Shown piece after piece: positions 31,820 through 43,717 of a stretch of DNA of 64,000 nucleotides. The number at the start of each line of letters is the position of its first letter. Position 1 is the stretch's first letter. The stretch comes from Trichuris trichiura (taxonomy: Eukaryota; Nematoda; Enoplea; Trichinellida; Trichuridae). The stretch lies in assembly GCA_037903355.1 (NCBI GenBank), contig JBAJFE010000062.1:1488001-1552000 (forward strand). Direction: 5' to 3'. Below the pieces are notes generated by a model. The model was not told the origin of the DNA, ran no database searches, and worked only from the letters and a program-made list of their open reading frames with translations. The translations under genes were made by a program, and so were the position numbers.

Positions 31820-31941
31820 TGCCGTACAAAATACTGGTGATATAAAAACTGGAGCTTTCGAATCCCTTGGACTCATCATCAGCTGAAATCTTAAAGTAAT
31901 CATCAAAGCCAATGAATGTTTAACCAAAACGTTCACTGGCT
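31820..31941 (-). mobile_element. Degenerate ribozyme-bearing remnant, copy D
   Basis: On the minus strand a hammerhead-like core is followed by TTTTTATATCACC and GTACGGCACATAAC, resembling CTTTATATAG and AACGGGACATA in copies A and C. Upstream of the core on the minus strand lies a hairpin with 15-bp arms (31907-31921 with 31927-31941, two mismatches). No direct repeats flank it and the shared tail is gone, so it is older than copies A and B. Confidence 0.45.
31848..31884 (-). ncRNA. Hammerhead ribozyme-like motif (copy D)
   Basis: Minus-strand CTGATGA (complement of 31876-31882), stem II GAGTC/GATTC (complement of 31870-31874 and 31860-31864; one G-U wobble replaces a G-C pair of the other copies), GAAA (complement of 31856-31859), then AGCTCCAGTTTT, where AGCU can pair with AGUU round a CC loop as stem III. 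Sequence differs from copies A-C in stem II while pairing is kept. Confidence 0.5.
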
Positions 31942-32995
31942 TCGAAAAGAGAATACTCAATGGGATTGACATTGTGCAAATGCTGGTGAAAAATCCGTAC
32001 TCTGTTACGAATCATGTTTTCACTGAAAAATCACACAGGCAGGTATTAGAGATACGACACGCATTTTCGTCATCTATCAAAAACTTTCAATACTTTCAGG
32101 TCAACTATGGAATAGTGACTTAACCTCCCATTGGCACATTGGTAGTGCATCCCTGTTAGTTGCAGGTAGCCCATGACAAATGAAAGCAACTGATTTCACA
32201 GAAAAACATGAGCTTCTCGACTAGTCGGGAAGTAACCTATAGCACATAATTCCAAACCAGAATTTTGTATACTGCGATATATAAAGGCAAGTTATACCGT
32301 TTTATAAGTGTAGCAAAATATTTAATTGAACAAAGAGTATGAGCCAGTTGTGGAAGAATGGAAATCAACGAACTGCCTGCAGCCAGCAGTCATTCCTTAG
32401 TCTCTATAAATGAGCAGGTGATTACAACCACTTTGACTTGAAGTGCTGAACATGTATTATTAATAACGGCAAGTATATCTTGGGAATCAACAGTCCTTCT
32501 GCTTGATGCTGTGGATTTTGAACTAAATCGTACGCAGCTAGATTTGATGGAACTTTATCAAGCAAGAGCCATGCTACATATGAAGTTCAAGTAATCAGCC
32601 TGTCTTCTACTAGTTTCATAATTATTGGAGCTCATGACCTACCTGCAGTCTCCTTTACCGACTGCTTAAAGCAAGCTTAAGTGTCATGCAGCGGTATCAA
32701 CACTCTTTGCTTACGGACGTAGCAAAGAGAAATTCATGAAACTGATAATCTATCAAGGATATACAGATGAGTCAAATACCTGCAATGGAAGGAAAGTACC
32801 TTCATAGCAAGCGAGTAGAGAAAACTCTATGTAAGCAAGTTTTACTACCGTTTCAGCCCCTTACTGAAATAAGCTGCGATTTCTTAAAAAGTACCACCAA
32901 ATGACTAAGGGATATGTGTGTCTACGCTGCACATTTGAAAATGCAAACATTGACTCTCTATAAGGTTGTTTAGAAATTAGGATAAATCTAAGCAT

Positions 32996-35900
32996 TCATT
33001 GCTTTCTGTTCGACGAAGTCGGGTAGCGCGTGTTCTTTGGCCATGCTTTTTTGATATAGCGGCCTTGTCTCATTTTCTCGGTACCAAGCGTACTGCGCAA
33101 TACATTTGACACTGGCACAAAAGAAGGGGACGAATATGTGACTGATGGACCGCCAAAATCAAGATTCATTGCTGCGGAGCTGACCCCAAAAAAATCTGTT
33201 GCCATCTGGCTATTATCCAAGCAAGTCTTTTCCGTTGGTTTCTCCATGGAATCCCCGTACGTGATGTCAGTCGCTTGCTCTTCACTCATAAGTATGGTGC
33301 AATCGTCAGCAGCGTTTGTTATGGACAGTTCGTAAAGGTCCTCGGCGTCTCTAGAACAGATACCCAAATATTTTTCCTCGTTCTGCTTGGCTGAATTTTC
33401 AGTAAAGCAAGTTGCCTTGTTCTCAGAAACTGTGCTGCTAGAATCGCGCATGCTTGAAAAATACGATGCCGAATTTGCTAGAGTACTGTCTGAGCTCTCT
33501 GAACCACTTTCCAAGCGATGAAAGATGCTAGCCTTTTCAAAAGAACAAGGCACATCAAGAGCGAGAACGTCAGAAGAATTGGTTGGTATGAGCAACTGCA
33601 ATGCACCTATTTGTGACACATCACTGATTTGCCTATTGAATTGATCATTGTGAGCACCCAAGAAATCTGGGAAACTCGGAATTCTCTCATCTGGCTTATA
33701 TACTTCAGAATAATTTGATGAATACTCAGAATTCAAATCCGGAAACAAGTTGATGTTATCTGGTCTTGGGTTGCTCTCACTGACTATACGGCTGGATTCT
33801 CCAACAGACCCTAGTTTCCACAGCTGATTTTGGAATTTGTCTTGAAAAATGAACGGCAAGTCCGGCATGAAGTCAGACCTTTGTACCCAATCAGGAAATT
33901 TCGAAACTGAGCTATGGGAAAATTGCTTTTCGAAATCATGAAGTGAGTTGTCAACAAAGATTCCACCCTGCAAGTTAGACATTTCTGCGTGCTGAAACAA
34001 TTGAGTATCAGGAAGGACCTCCGGCGAAGCGATCTTGTGTGATCCCATTGCGTCGATGACATTTTCCTGTCCCCTCAAACCACTTGAAGTTGAATTTGCG
34101 ATGTTCACTGTTTGACTGTGATCAACCATCCAAGTTTCTTTTTTATTCATGCCTAATTCTTTTTTCCACTCTTTTGCAAGTTTCTCCATGACCATCCACC
34201 GTGAATTTTCGTCAAGTTGGATAGCTTTCGGCTGACGTGCTTTCAACAGCTTTGTAACTGCATTATATCCATTGTTCTTTGCCACAAAAAGGGGTGTACA
34301 GTTCAAGAAATCTCGAGCTTCTCTATCAAAGCCACGTGCATCCAAAAATTCCACTGCCTGTACGCAATTCTTTGAGGCAGCCAGAAACAGAGCATTCCTG
34401 CCAAGGCTATCTTGAGAATGGCACAAAGCATCTCGCAACCAAAGAAGATTTAATATAAGCAAGTTGTTGTTTTGGGCAGCCCAGTGAGTACACGATCTTG
34501 CTGAAATGGCATTGCTGAAGCGACAATGTCAGATCAAACAGATTATGCCTGGTAAAAAGGTTAGTTTTCTTCTACATATTAATGTAAAGCTGAGACACGA
34601 CTTATTTTCAGGCAATTTTAAAGAGAATTGAAGAAACTGCTATCGCTAATCCCAGTTTGACTCGTCAGCCAAAGTTAAAAAAGTTTGTTTTCATCAGTAA
34701 GCTTCTTGACGCTGTCGCTTGCATTATTCTGTAATAATAAATAAGGAGACCGTTACGTACACAAAAACAGTCTTAAATGAAAAATTTATAAATACATTAG
34801 CCAACTTAAAAATTTTCTAATTACGCTGCACCAGGTGGCAAAGTCTTATAGGTGTTCATTTAATCATTAATTGGCAAGTGTTAAATATGATGACTAATGC
34901 TAACTGTTCAAATGCAATACACTTATTTCACTACTTCGGAATAGCGATATTACCCATTCGCTTCCTGCTTACCTTCACTATCTTCTGTCGTCAGATTTGC
35001 GTCGCAATCAACTAAAAGGCAAAAAATGGGAAAAGATTCTTTGCCGCGTTTTGCTGCCAGCAAAGCAGCAGTGCAGCCGTCCAAATCTTTCTCTTCCAAA
35101 AGACACCGTCCAGAATTTAGCAGTAGTTCAACAATCCCTGAGCAGTCCACCGAAACAGCATGATGCAATGCTGTTCTTCCACCAAGATCTTTAAGATTTG
35201 GGTCAGCGCCACGCCTGAGCAGCAGTTCAATGGCAGCGATTTGCTTATTCTTCACAGCGGTAATTAAAGGGGTGCTCATATGAAGTCCATGGCGATTGTT
35301 GACGTCAGCTCCTGAGCTTATTAGTTCGTCTATGATGCGGCACTGTGTTTCAGGGTTAGAAAAAGAACCAGTTGCTGATTTAATCAGAAAACAGTTCAGA
35401 TCTTCTTTAGGCAGTATGCCAACAGTGTTTTGGAATTCATCTTCCCGCTCATCTTCGCATGACAAATCGCAACAGTGAGAATCAGCGGTATAATTCCATG
35501 TCAGCCAGGCCAACAGTAGCTTATTACTTATTTCCACGACTTCTTCATTCTCATCATGATCTTTCTCACTTTTATTTTCAGGGCTTATCAGTGCAGGAAC
35601 CAAAATTTCTGATCTTTGTATTTCCGCTGGCTCTGAGAGAGTAGTTGTATGAGAGGTCCCAGCACGTTCGGTCACTTCAAGCTCAGCAGGAGGAACCCAT
35701 CTTGCAGTTCTTACACGTCTGTTGGTCGGCACCAGAATGATGCAATGAGTTATGCACATAGTACAAATGAACAATACAGTAATAGTCAACAGCATGGTTC
35801 CTTTACCACCACCTTCATTGCCATCAACTGCGCCAACTGATTGAATTTCATAACCCAGCTGTCTTTTAATGATTCTCTTGACTGGGTCGACACTAAGAAA

Positions 35901-38900
35901 GTCAGTTACTCTTGAAGAGTTCGTGAATGAACTTGCATTATTATAAGGAATTTTGTGGACAGTGAGTACTACCAGCGTTGAGTGAGGGAATTTTGCACTT
36001 GGAAATTCTATTGACGGCGTCTCAACCGTACGCGTCTTCAAGTGAGCGGTGCTATATTTACCAACCACAGAGCCAAACTTTGAATTCCATTGATAAATCA
36101 TCTTTCGTCCTTGTTTGTCCGTATCAACGCGTATGATAGCTTGCAACAGATTGCCAAGCACGATTAGGAAACGGCCTAAGTCTACTTTAAATTCAGCGGA
36201 ACTTACTGCTACTATGGCTACAATTCTTCCAGTCAGCTGCCCGCTGAACCTTTGCTCGTCTGTCAAGCAGTCTCCACTATCAAAATTGTACGTTGTCATG
36301 TTGCACTCTTCACTGCAACTACCATCACCTGCGTACACTTCGCAATATTTCTCAGAATTATGGATGTATTCATTTTCTATTTTGAAGCAATCAAATCCAT
36401 CGAAGAGACAATCTTCAGTGTTGCACTGGGGATCGCACAATTCGTTCCTGAACACGTTTGCGCAATATTCTCGTTTATAACACTGGCGAAATGGCTGCAG
36501 GTCACCGGCGCAATCAATGCCATCAAAACCACACAGGTAAGAATTGCACTCAGGGTTGCAAAATCCATTATTTGCCTTAATATGGCACTTATTTATGAAG
36601 CAAATATACTTCTTATGACTGTCGTTAAGTAGATTGCTGCCCAACGCTACAGTATTTATATCTGATCGAATTTTGGCATCTTCTATGAAGGAGGTGTCAC
36701 GTAACTGACACTGGGCACCAGTAAAATGGGGTGGGCAATGGCAGACAAAGGCGCCCTTCCGACTTTCACACGTGCCACCGTTCAAGCACCCATTAACTAA
36801 GCAATTCGTCAAATGCTTGAATTCACAGTTCTTACCGAACGTTCCTGCTAAGCAGTCACAAAAGTAGAGTTCAAAAGGTGAGCGTCCAGGGAGGCACTCG
36901 CCTTCATTAAGGCACGGCTTAGAAACACATGCCTCTGGTATCTTTTCATCACAAAATTCACCTTTGTAGCCCTGCTGGCAAATGCACACCCGAAGGAACC
37001 CCACACAGGTGCCATTATTGCTGCAGGGCTTTTGGCTGCAAAAGTCAAGAAGTACGTCACACCTATAGCCTGTATATCCAGCTCTGCAGACGCAGCTGAA
37101 ATTGTTATCCATCTGTATGCACTTGACGGTGCCCTCTGATGAACAAGGGCTGGATGGGCATTCATTGGTCTGCACCTCACAGCGTTCACCACCAAAGCCA
37201 GGAGGACAGATGCAGTCAAAACTATCTACCCTGTCCACACAAGTACCGTTGTGGTAGCAAGCGCCAGTATAGCAATCATCGTTATTTATCTCGCAATTGT
37301 TTCCACTTGTTCCTACAAAAAAAATTTTTCATGTTTACTTGCGAAGCCAGCTGAGCAGTGGTTGAAACAGCTATTGAAATCGTATTTCATCATTTTTCTG
37401 CCCTCTGTTATGCTATGCAGACATGTTCATCACGACTTCTGCTACCATTAGCGTGTTAGACTGGTTTGAACAAAAGACTAATGTCACCAGGGAAAGATTT
37501 CCTTTGGAAACTAACAAGTATACTTCAAAATTCAATGTAAAAATATGAGCAAGGATTTTACAGTAAAGTGGCGTTTATGAAAAAAATCTCCTTTGACTAT
37601 ATCAATCCTGTTTTTGCAAATCATGCCGTTATCATAGCTTTCTCACTAAAGGCAAATTAAAATTCCTATCTCTCAAAGTGTGCAAGCTGAAAAGTTATGC
37701 AACAGTAATACTCATTTACCCGCTGGACAAAGGCAGGTAACTTCTAATCTACCGTCATCAAAGCCTGCATACGCGCATATTCCACCGTTGTGACAAGGAT
37801 TCAGATGGCAAGGGGAAACGACTTCCTCACAGTATTGACCAACAACACCAGGAGGACATCTGAAAGCAAGAAAATGCCTTTTAACTTCCTGCTACTGTCA
37901 TGTATAAATTATCATGAACTTTCATTTAAATAATAGCTTTGAAATGTCCTAAAGTTGAATTATTAACACCTTTTCATGATAGGGTTTATTACATTGGCGG
38001 TAAAATATTAGATCTGTGCATAAGTTGGCTCTGTCTATTTTTTAACAGGTTAATTTATTCACAAAATATAGACTCAGCGGTGCACCTTAACAAAATTGTT
38101 TCCATTGCACTCAGCAACCTATCAATTTTCTAGCAGCTACATTGGTATAAGGTAGCTGTTTTCTTTTTTCTTTTCTTCCTAACGTGTTTCTTAATTTGTT
38201 TTTCTAAAGATTTTCAAGATTCTTTGACCTGTTGTTTATTTAATCTTCACTGTAATTTGCTAATAAACAACGGGCAAAAATTCCACGAAAATCTTTAGAA
38301 AAACAAATTAAAAAACCTGTTACGAATAAAAGAACCACTGATCACGGGTCATGAGTGGACTCAAAAGCTTCGTAATAAACGTTTAATAAACAACGTGTCA
38401 AAAATTCCACGAAAAGTTTTAGAAAAAAGTAGTTGTTGTTAATATGAAAAAGTGAAAATTGAAGATAACTGTTTACCTAGGATAAGCGGATGCATAATAA
38501 ATTCAAGCCAGTGCCGTGAAAGGGCAGGCGTTTTGTGAACTTGCGCTAAATCTAATAGCATCTTCACATCCATACCATCATGGTAAAACAGTTTAACCCA
38601 TAGGTTCTCAAACTTTTCGCTCCATCGCCCCCCTGTGAACGTTCCTGAGCGCCAGTGCCCCTCAATTCTGGTTGGTCAATTTTGGGCCCGCTAGTTGGCT
38701 GGAAGGTAAGACGTGGCGTAGCCGGTATATCATTAAGTTCTCAAACTTTTCGCTCAATCGCCCTCAGCAGGAAAATTTTTGCTATACCACAAGTCCTGAG
38801 AAAATTGTGCAGAAAAGACTTCTACTCTTCGTCACGTGAAAGATGTACTATACCACTCCTGCTTTTCCACAAACCATTTTGTGATGGTAAAATTTCTGCT

Positions 38901-41007
38901 TGCCTTTCATATCTCCTCTCACATTTTTCAGAACATAAAGTCACATAAGCAAGAAGCATTCATTAGCCTTTCCTGGAAAAAACTGTGCATCTGTTTGTTT
39001 TTTTACCCACACCAAACGGAATTGTCGTGACAACAAACCAGATTGAAGTGAAAACGCTTAAGCGAAAAGATACAAAAGAAACTATAACGCAAATTTGCGA
39101 CTGCACATGAACAGACACTACTCAACGTGATGGGTGTGCTTGATGCAGTATGAGCAAGTTGTCTATGTTTGGCTGCATCTTTGTCACCATCAATCTAAGG
39201 TCGCTTGGATTCACTATATCCAGCTGACTTCTCTTGCTACTTAACAGCTCTGTAACCGTGATGAATCCGCATTCCGCTAGATAAGATGATGGAAACGCAA
39301 TAAGGAAATTTTCTACAGCAGCCCATAACTTGCCGCCTCTTGTTCCATAATGCTTTTGAAATTGCTGCCTCCACTTCTAGCGGACTTGAGCTAAGAAAAA
39401 TGCTATTGTTCCATTGCGCCCTCCATCCCCACTTGACCTTCTCTGAAGTTGCCGCCGCCACTTCTGGTGAGGGAAAGTTAAGAAAGACCCTTCTTACGAA
39501 GGTCACTTTGAGAGCCCTCTTGCGCTAGGGATAATTCTGCCAGAGTTCCTCTTATGGGATTCCCAACGCCCCCGCATGAGGTTCCCATCGCTTCTCAGGG
39601 GGTGATATCGCCCACTATGAGAACCTATGGTTTAACCGCTAAACAGGATCAGCTATTTAATTCGTTCGCTGCACCTACGTTTACCATGAACACTCCTTTT
39701 GACTGTATATAAAAAGATATCCTATCTGCAGTAAACTAAAGTGTTTAGAAAAATTTGAAAAATTTTGAAAAACAGTCAAAAAGGACCTAAACACAAACAG
39801 CAAACTTTTTCTATGCTACTGGCAGGCGGCATTATTAAGAGAAAGCACGCGAGGTTGGAAACACTAGTAATTCACATGTCGCCTCAATTGATTTAGGGTA
39901 TCAAACATTCTAATAAGCTGAACATTTTTTCTATCATGACATTGCTTATTTTTGCCAAAAGTCTATCTCTTATGATCAAGGTGACAACTTAGCCATAAAG
40001 CGAAACTTCAGTTTCTAGGTGAAGCTAACAGGCTTTTCAGTTTCAGCTTCAAGTGAACTAAAATTAATGAGCTTCTTCACCTGCCATTCATAAACAGCCT
40101 ATGAACCTGACTGGAGCCTTGAGCAACAGTTATGTAACTGACGTTGAAAAGAATAGAAAAACTGAAGCATGAATCAGCTCTCACGGGAGCACGTATTTTC
40201 AATACACTCTCTTGACGCTCACTAACTGTAGTACAAGTGAACAATTTTTTGCTTATACTACAGTTAGCAAAGTTGAGAACGCACAAGATTAAGTAAACAA
40301 TGACTTGCCAATTGAGCAACAGGCTGGCAATCGACAGTGAGCGCTCGATAGCAGTCTTGCCAATCAGTGAATTGGCACTGGCAGCCACTCACGGCTTGGC
40401 ACCTACAGCAATTTACAGACGGTAGCAGCTTGGATCGCAAAACTTGCTTGAAGAGCAGTCGCAGTATCAGGCGGCGAGCAACGAAACTGTCAGAGGCTTT
40501 TATGTTAACGAAAAGAGTCCTCCATGGAGCGGCAAAGAAAACGGTGAAATGCTTCAATTCAGATTATCCCTTTGCGAGGACTACAGGACGCAGTGTATTT
40601 TCAAGTTTCCGGCCCATCACTGCACTTGAAATCTAACTAATCAGCTAAATAGTTCAAAAGTAAGGCGTACTAACAGGCTACTCAGCAGCTCAGGCGGTAG
40701 TGATGAAAACTGCACTAAGCAGCATAAAGTTACAGTATGCTAATTCACAAATTTATGAAGGAAACTCACTGTTAACAAACGCTTAAGTTAGAACAATGTA
40801 GACCGTAAAAGCTTTATCGCTTGCAAACTGGAGACGTGCACTGCTTGGCGAATTTTGAAAATTTAAACACTCGGTAGAGGAGTCAACATTTTCAAACTAT
40901 ATCAACCTGTAGAAACAATAAAAGTAGCACTTGCCTGCATTTTGCGCCATTACCAGTGTCTATGCATGTCGCGCCGTTTTGACAGACATCTTCGGAGCAG
41001 ACTATGG
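32996..41007 (-). CDS. Notch receptor (LIN-12/GLP-1-like), 5' end not found
   Basis: Single-pass receptor for DSL ligands; cleavage releases an intracellular part that acts with CSL in the nucleus. Minus-strand exons: 41007-40935, 37859-37720, 37312-34973, 34500-32996; phases agree and give 1,351 residues from the first visible exon. Order: at least seven EGF-like repeats (six-Cys pattern, e.g. CVSKPCLNEGEC), three LNR modules (CFINKCHIKANNGFCNPECN; CDPQCNTEDCLFDGFDC; CSEECNMTTYNFDSGDC, the third with fewer Cys), a negative regulatory region, the membrane segment MLLTITVLFICTMCITHCII, basic NRRVR and RWVPP, which resembles the RAM W-x-P motif, then about six ankyrin repeats across the last two exons (TPLITAVKNKQIAAIELLL ... 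SCTHWAAQNNN ... NALFLAASKN). The last 350 residues are Ser/Asp-rich with a basic end. The signal peptide and any further EGF repeats are upstream and not located. The first visible intron is GC-AG (GCAAGT donor) and carries a hAT element. The 2.3-kb exon 3 is unusually long for this window. Confidence 0.94.
38191..38428. repeat. Direct and inverted repeats in the Notch intron
   Basis: The segment at 38260-38306 (TAATAAACAACG, CAAAAATTCCACGAAAA, TTTAGAAAAA) recurs in direct orientation at 38380-38428. Part of it is also inverted at 38191-38217, where about 26 bp (AATTTGTTTTTCTAAAGATT) pair with 38287-38313. Probably remnants of a small foldback element. Confidence 0.65.
38599..39629 (-). mobile_element. 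Non-autonomous hAT transposon derivative
   Basis: Perfect 8-bp target duplication GTTTAACC at 38591-38598 and 39630-39637, as expected for hAT elements. Termini are a perfect 12-bp inverted repeat, CATAGGTTCTCA and TGAGAACCTATG, starting CA and ending TG as in hAT. Total 1,031 bp. The left end continues AACTTTTCGCTCCATCGCCC, and a similar sequence (TTCTCAAACTTTTCGCTCAA) recurs at about 38734, so the left subterminal region is partly duplicated. A transposase C-terminal fragment is inside on the minus strand. It sits in the GC-AG intron of Notch, where it is spliced out. Confidence 0.92.
39122..39330 (-). pseudogene. hAT transposase C-terminal (hATC dimerisation) fragment
   Basis: Read on the minus strand, about 65 codons encode LWAAVENFLIAFPSSYLAEC, then GFITVTELLSSKRSQLDI and DLRLMVTKMQPNIDNLLILH before a stop TGA at 39122-39124. 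This matches the C-terminal block of ZBED5/FAM200-like hAT transposases (FPSSYLxECGFSAVxxLL...KRxxLDI...DLRLxLTKxxPxIxxL). No start codon, BED finger or catalytic residues are present, so it is a fragment left after internal deletion. Confidence 0.85.
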
Positions 41008-42745
41008 CTGTGATAAAAAAAATTCTTGCTTACGCAAAACTTGGCACCAATTTTTGCTTACGTAAAGGTGTTGTACCGAACGCTTCTGATGCCACACATG
41101 GACATGCCGTAAGGAAGAGAATGAAAAAGTTGTCTAACATCAGCAGCATCTCATCGTGTGCAACCATTCAACAGAGAAGCAAGCGAGACAATGGCTGCAA
41201 TATCAATGAACAGCGCAGCTCAACAATTAAGAGGGCGCTCGCGACACTTTGATAACATTGCTCGCTACCACATTTTGGTGAGTTTTTGCCTTGGCAAAGC
41301 ATCAAAGCGCTCAAAAAATTTGCCGATAGGCCTGCGCGTCTTTGCTACGTTCTAACATGCCAAATTCGGGGCTGTCTGAGAAAGTTACCAAACTGTCGCC
41401 AGTGGTGGTTTCCACGGTTTGTGTTATCGGCGCGCTAGTAGGACAACTCCAAAAGCAGACACTCCTCGTAAGCTTAGTTCTGTGCAACTCTGGACCAAGA
41501 TTGGCAGAGACAGTTCAGGAGCATAATTTTTTATTCAATAAGGTTTGTCAGAAGCCGGATAGACCATGTACTGTGAATATGAAAGCTTTTAAGCGACATA
41601 TATCGGCAAGCATAACTTCACCTAATAAGTTCAGCGCATGCTTCACAAAATAGTTCATCCTTTCGTCACCATGTGAATCAGCGTTTAGCGAAGTGATCGC
41701 AGCCAGGAATCATTAAAAGTATCCCTGAAGTCTGTTCTGCCAAATAAGTTGAGCACTAAAAAGATGGTTTCTCTCATTCATTATTAGTCATCGTCGGCGG
41801 AAAGTCACTCGGCAGCGCCTAAAGCCAAGCTAACCAAGGCATGTCCGTGACAGCCTCTCTCTTATCGGAGTCTCTCGACAGCGTGTCGGGTCAACTTTCA
41901 AAATCTTATTTCCATTCGAGGCGTCACTGGCTGTTATCAACTGAACTTTCCGTCTACCATTTTGCTGAGCGGCTAGAACCCTAAAAGCAAATGCCTGTGC
42001 TGCAGTCACGCGCGACCTTAGCGCTATGCTTCGAAGGCGTCATGTTCAGTCACGTTATTCAGCTCCAGCTATTAGCATCGTCGGCAAAGTTTCTGCGTAC
42101 AGAAGGACCAGCGCGTTGGCAGATGCTAGTTTTTCCTTCTGCTGCTCAATTTGAGTCGGCTACTGAATAGTTGGCGCTGTAATAATCTATGCGTTTAGAA
42201 GTTGCTCAGTTACGGACGCTTCATGAGCAGAATCACTCATGTTGTCTGGAAATGATCTGTGTTTTAAGAGAAACATTTTAGATTTCTATGCCAGGCACAG
42301 CATCAGGAATCAGTTGCCTTCTCGCTAAGGAAGCATTTTTGAATCTACAGCTTAAGAAACGTGATCAATAAATTCAGTTCAGGGCAATGTGCAAAGTTAA
42401 TTTTCTCATGCAGAAAACTGTGCATATAGTGCAGTAACTTTCAAGCAGTGAGAGCGCAATGAGACATTTTAAAACGCATTTGAGGCCAATGGAGTGATGG
42501 TGACCAGGTACTGCCTTCTCAGTGGAGTGGGGAGATTCTGTTAAGCATCAGGAGGGCTAGGAAGCAACTTGATTTTAAAAGCAGCCAAAACGGCAGCGGA
42601 CAGCCGAGACTCCAAGCAGCTTGATTCTCACTCTTTTTCCTGTCGTTTTTCCATTCCATCGAAAACTGACTGTAGAAGGAGCAAGTTTGGAAGATGGTCA
42701 AACGAATTCGATCATTCGTCACCCCTTCTGTTTTCTACCACTTTC

Positions 42746-42783
42746 TGTCAGCCAATCAGCTTAGAGAGGTGTCAGCCAATCAG
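42746..42783. repeat. Paired 14-bp direct repeat with CCAAT boxes
   Basis: TGTCAGCCAATCAG occurs twice, 24 bases apart start to start. CCAAT is an NF-Y-type promoter element in animals; lying upstream of the visible minus-strand Notch exons, it could be a promoter, but this is only a suggestion. Confidence 0.4.
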
Positions 42784-43490
42784 GATAAAGGATCTGCAGC
42801 ATGCTCACAGCTCTTCAAGGGGCTACTCACAAGTCTGCCCTTGAAAGGTATAGGTATAGCGATTTTTAAAGTTTTGCTCCTATTTTCCAGAGCACGTTTA
42901 TCTAATGCAGTGGCTTTTAAGGGGCCTCTGGAAACTAAAGGAGTGCTAGGAAGAAGCTGGAACTGTTTTTTAGAAGTTGCATTCAATACAATGAACCAGT
43001 TGCAGTTTTGCACTCATGATGAACTATGCCGTCTTGGTTCCTCCATAACAGAGTAACAGTTTTTTTTGTCAACTATGTCCCTCGTCCTAGGTCTAACTAT
43101 CGTTTTTTCAGTCTACCATAAAAAATCCTCTTTTCAGTACTGAAACCTTTGCAAGGATACCTGAGCATCTTTCTGCCTAATAAGCAACAAAGTCAAGTGA
43201 TGTCTTTCATGATGGCAAATTCTAACAACTAGAGCAATGCCCATTTAGTTTTTCCCATCGCGTCGAATAATCAGTTTACGTACTTCGTATGCATTTGCAA
43301 CTTCTTGGGCTCTAACTTTTAACTATTATCAAGCAGAGTCAGCAAGTCTGCATCACCAGTTTCTTCGGGACGCCCTGACTTAGGTCGGTCAACTGCGCTC
43401 CGGAAGCGGCCGTATTATTTCGACACATGGCTGCTGTCACGATTTCATCATAAGTGGCATACGGTTGATTCTTGCCATTCCTAACATGGA

Positions 43491-43717
43491 ATCTTGTGCC
43501 TAGGCGCCCCACCGTATGAGAAACGCAGGTTCCTTTGTGGCAAGCATATCCTTAATTTGTTGTACCTCTACTGGAAAGCCTACGGGTCATTTTTTTGCTC
43601 TTACCTAAATCTAAGCGAAGACATAAGCCTTACGCATTAGTTTAGGCTTAGGTAAGGGCAAGACAGGATGGCCAGCAAGCTTACAGTATGACAGTGGGGC
43701 GCCTAGGAGACAAGATC
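43491..43717. mobile_element. MITE-like foldback element
   Basis: A perfect 14-bp inverted repeat, CCTAGGCGCCCCAC (43499-43512) with its complement (43694-43707), is extended outward, after a 2-base gap, by ATCTTGT / ACAAGAT. A second, inner inverted repeat (CTTACCTAA near 43600 with TTAGGTAAG near 43650) adds to the foldback. Length about 227 bp, no coding. No clear target duplication, so the superfamily is undecided. Confidence 0.7.

Larger units (their letters stand above)
29608..32995. other. Intergenic region between Msx and Notch genes
   Basis: Lies upstream of the minus-strand Msx gene and downstream of the minus-strand Notch gene. No gene was recognised. It holds the degenerate ribozyme-bearing copy D around 31820-31941. 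No AATAAA was seen close after the Notch stop. Confidence 0.5.

Noticed and set aside
31679..31972. 97-codon minus-strand open frame
   Set aside because: It reads straight through the ribozyme-like core and hairpin of copy D and has no family similarity; treated as part of a repeat.
36252..36632. Open frames on the plus strand opposite Notch
   Set aside because: Antisense shadows of the Notch exon.
40077..40557. Minus-strand open frames in the Notch intron
   Set aside because: No EGF or other domain pattern; they lie inside the GC-AG intron whose two exons join in phase without them.
42519..42722. Possible Notch signal-peptide exon on the minus strand
   Set aside because: A hydrophobic run (LPFWLLLKSSCFLALLML) is present, but it is preceded by a long charged segment rather than a start codon, and no phase-matched donor to the exon at 41007 could be shown.
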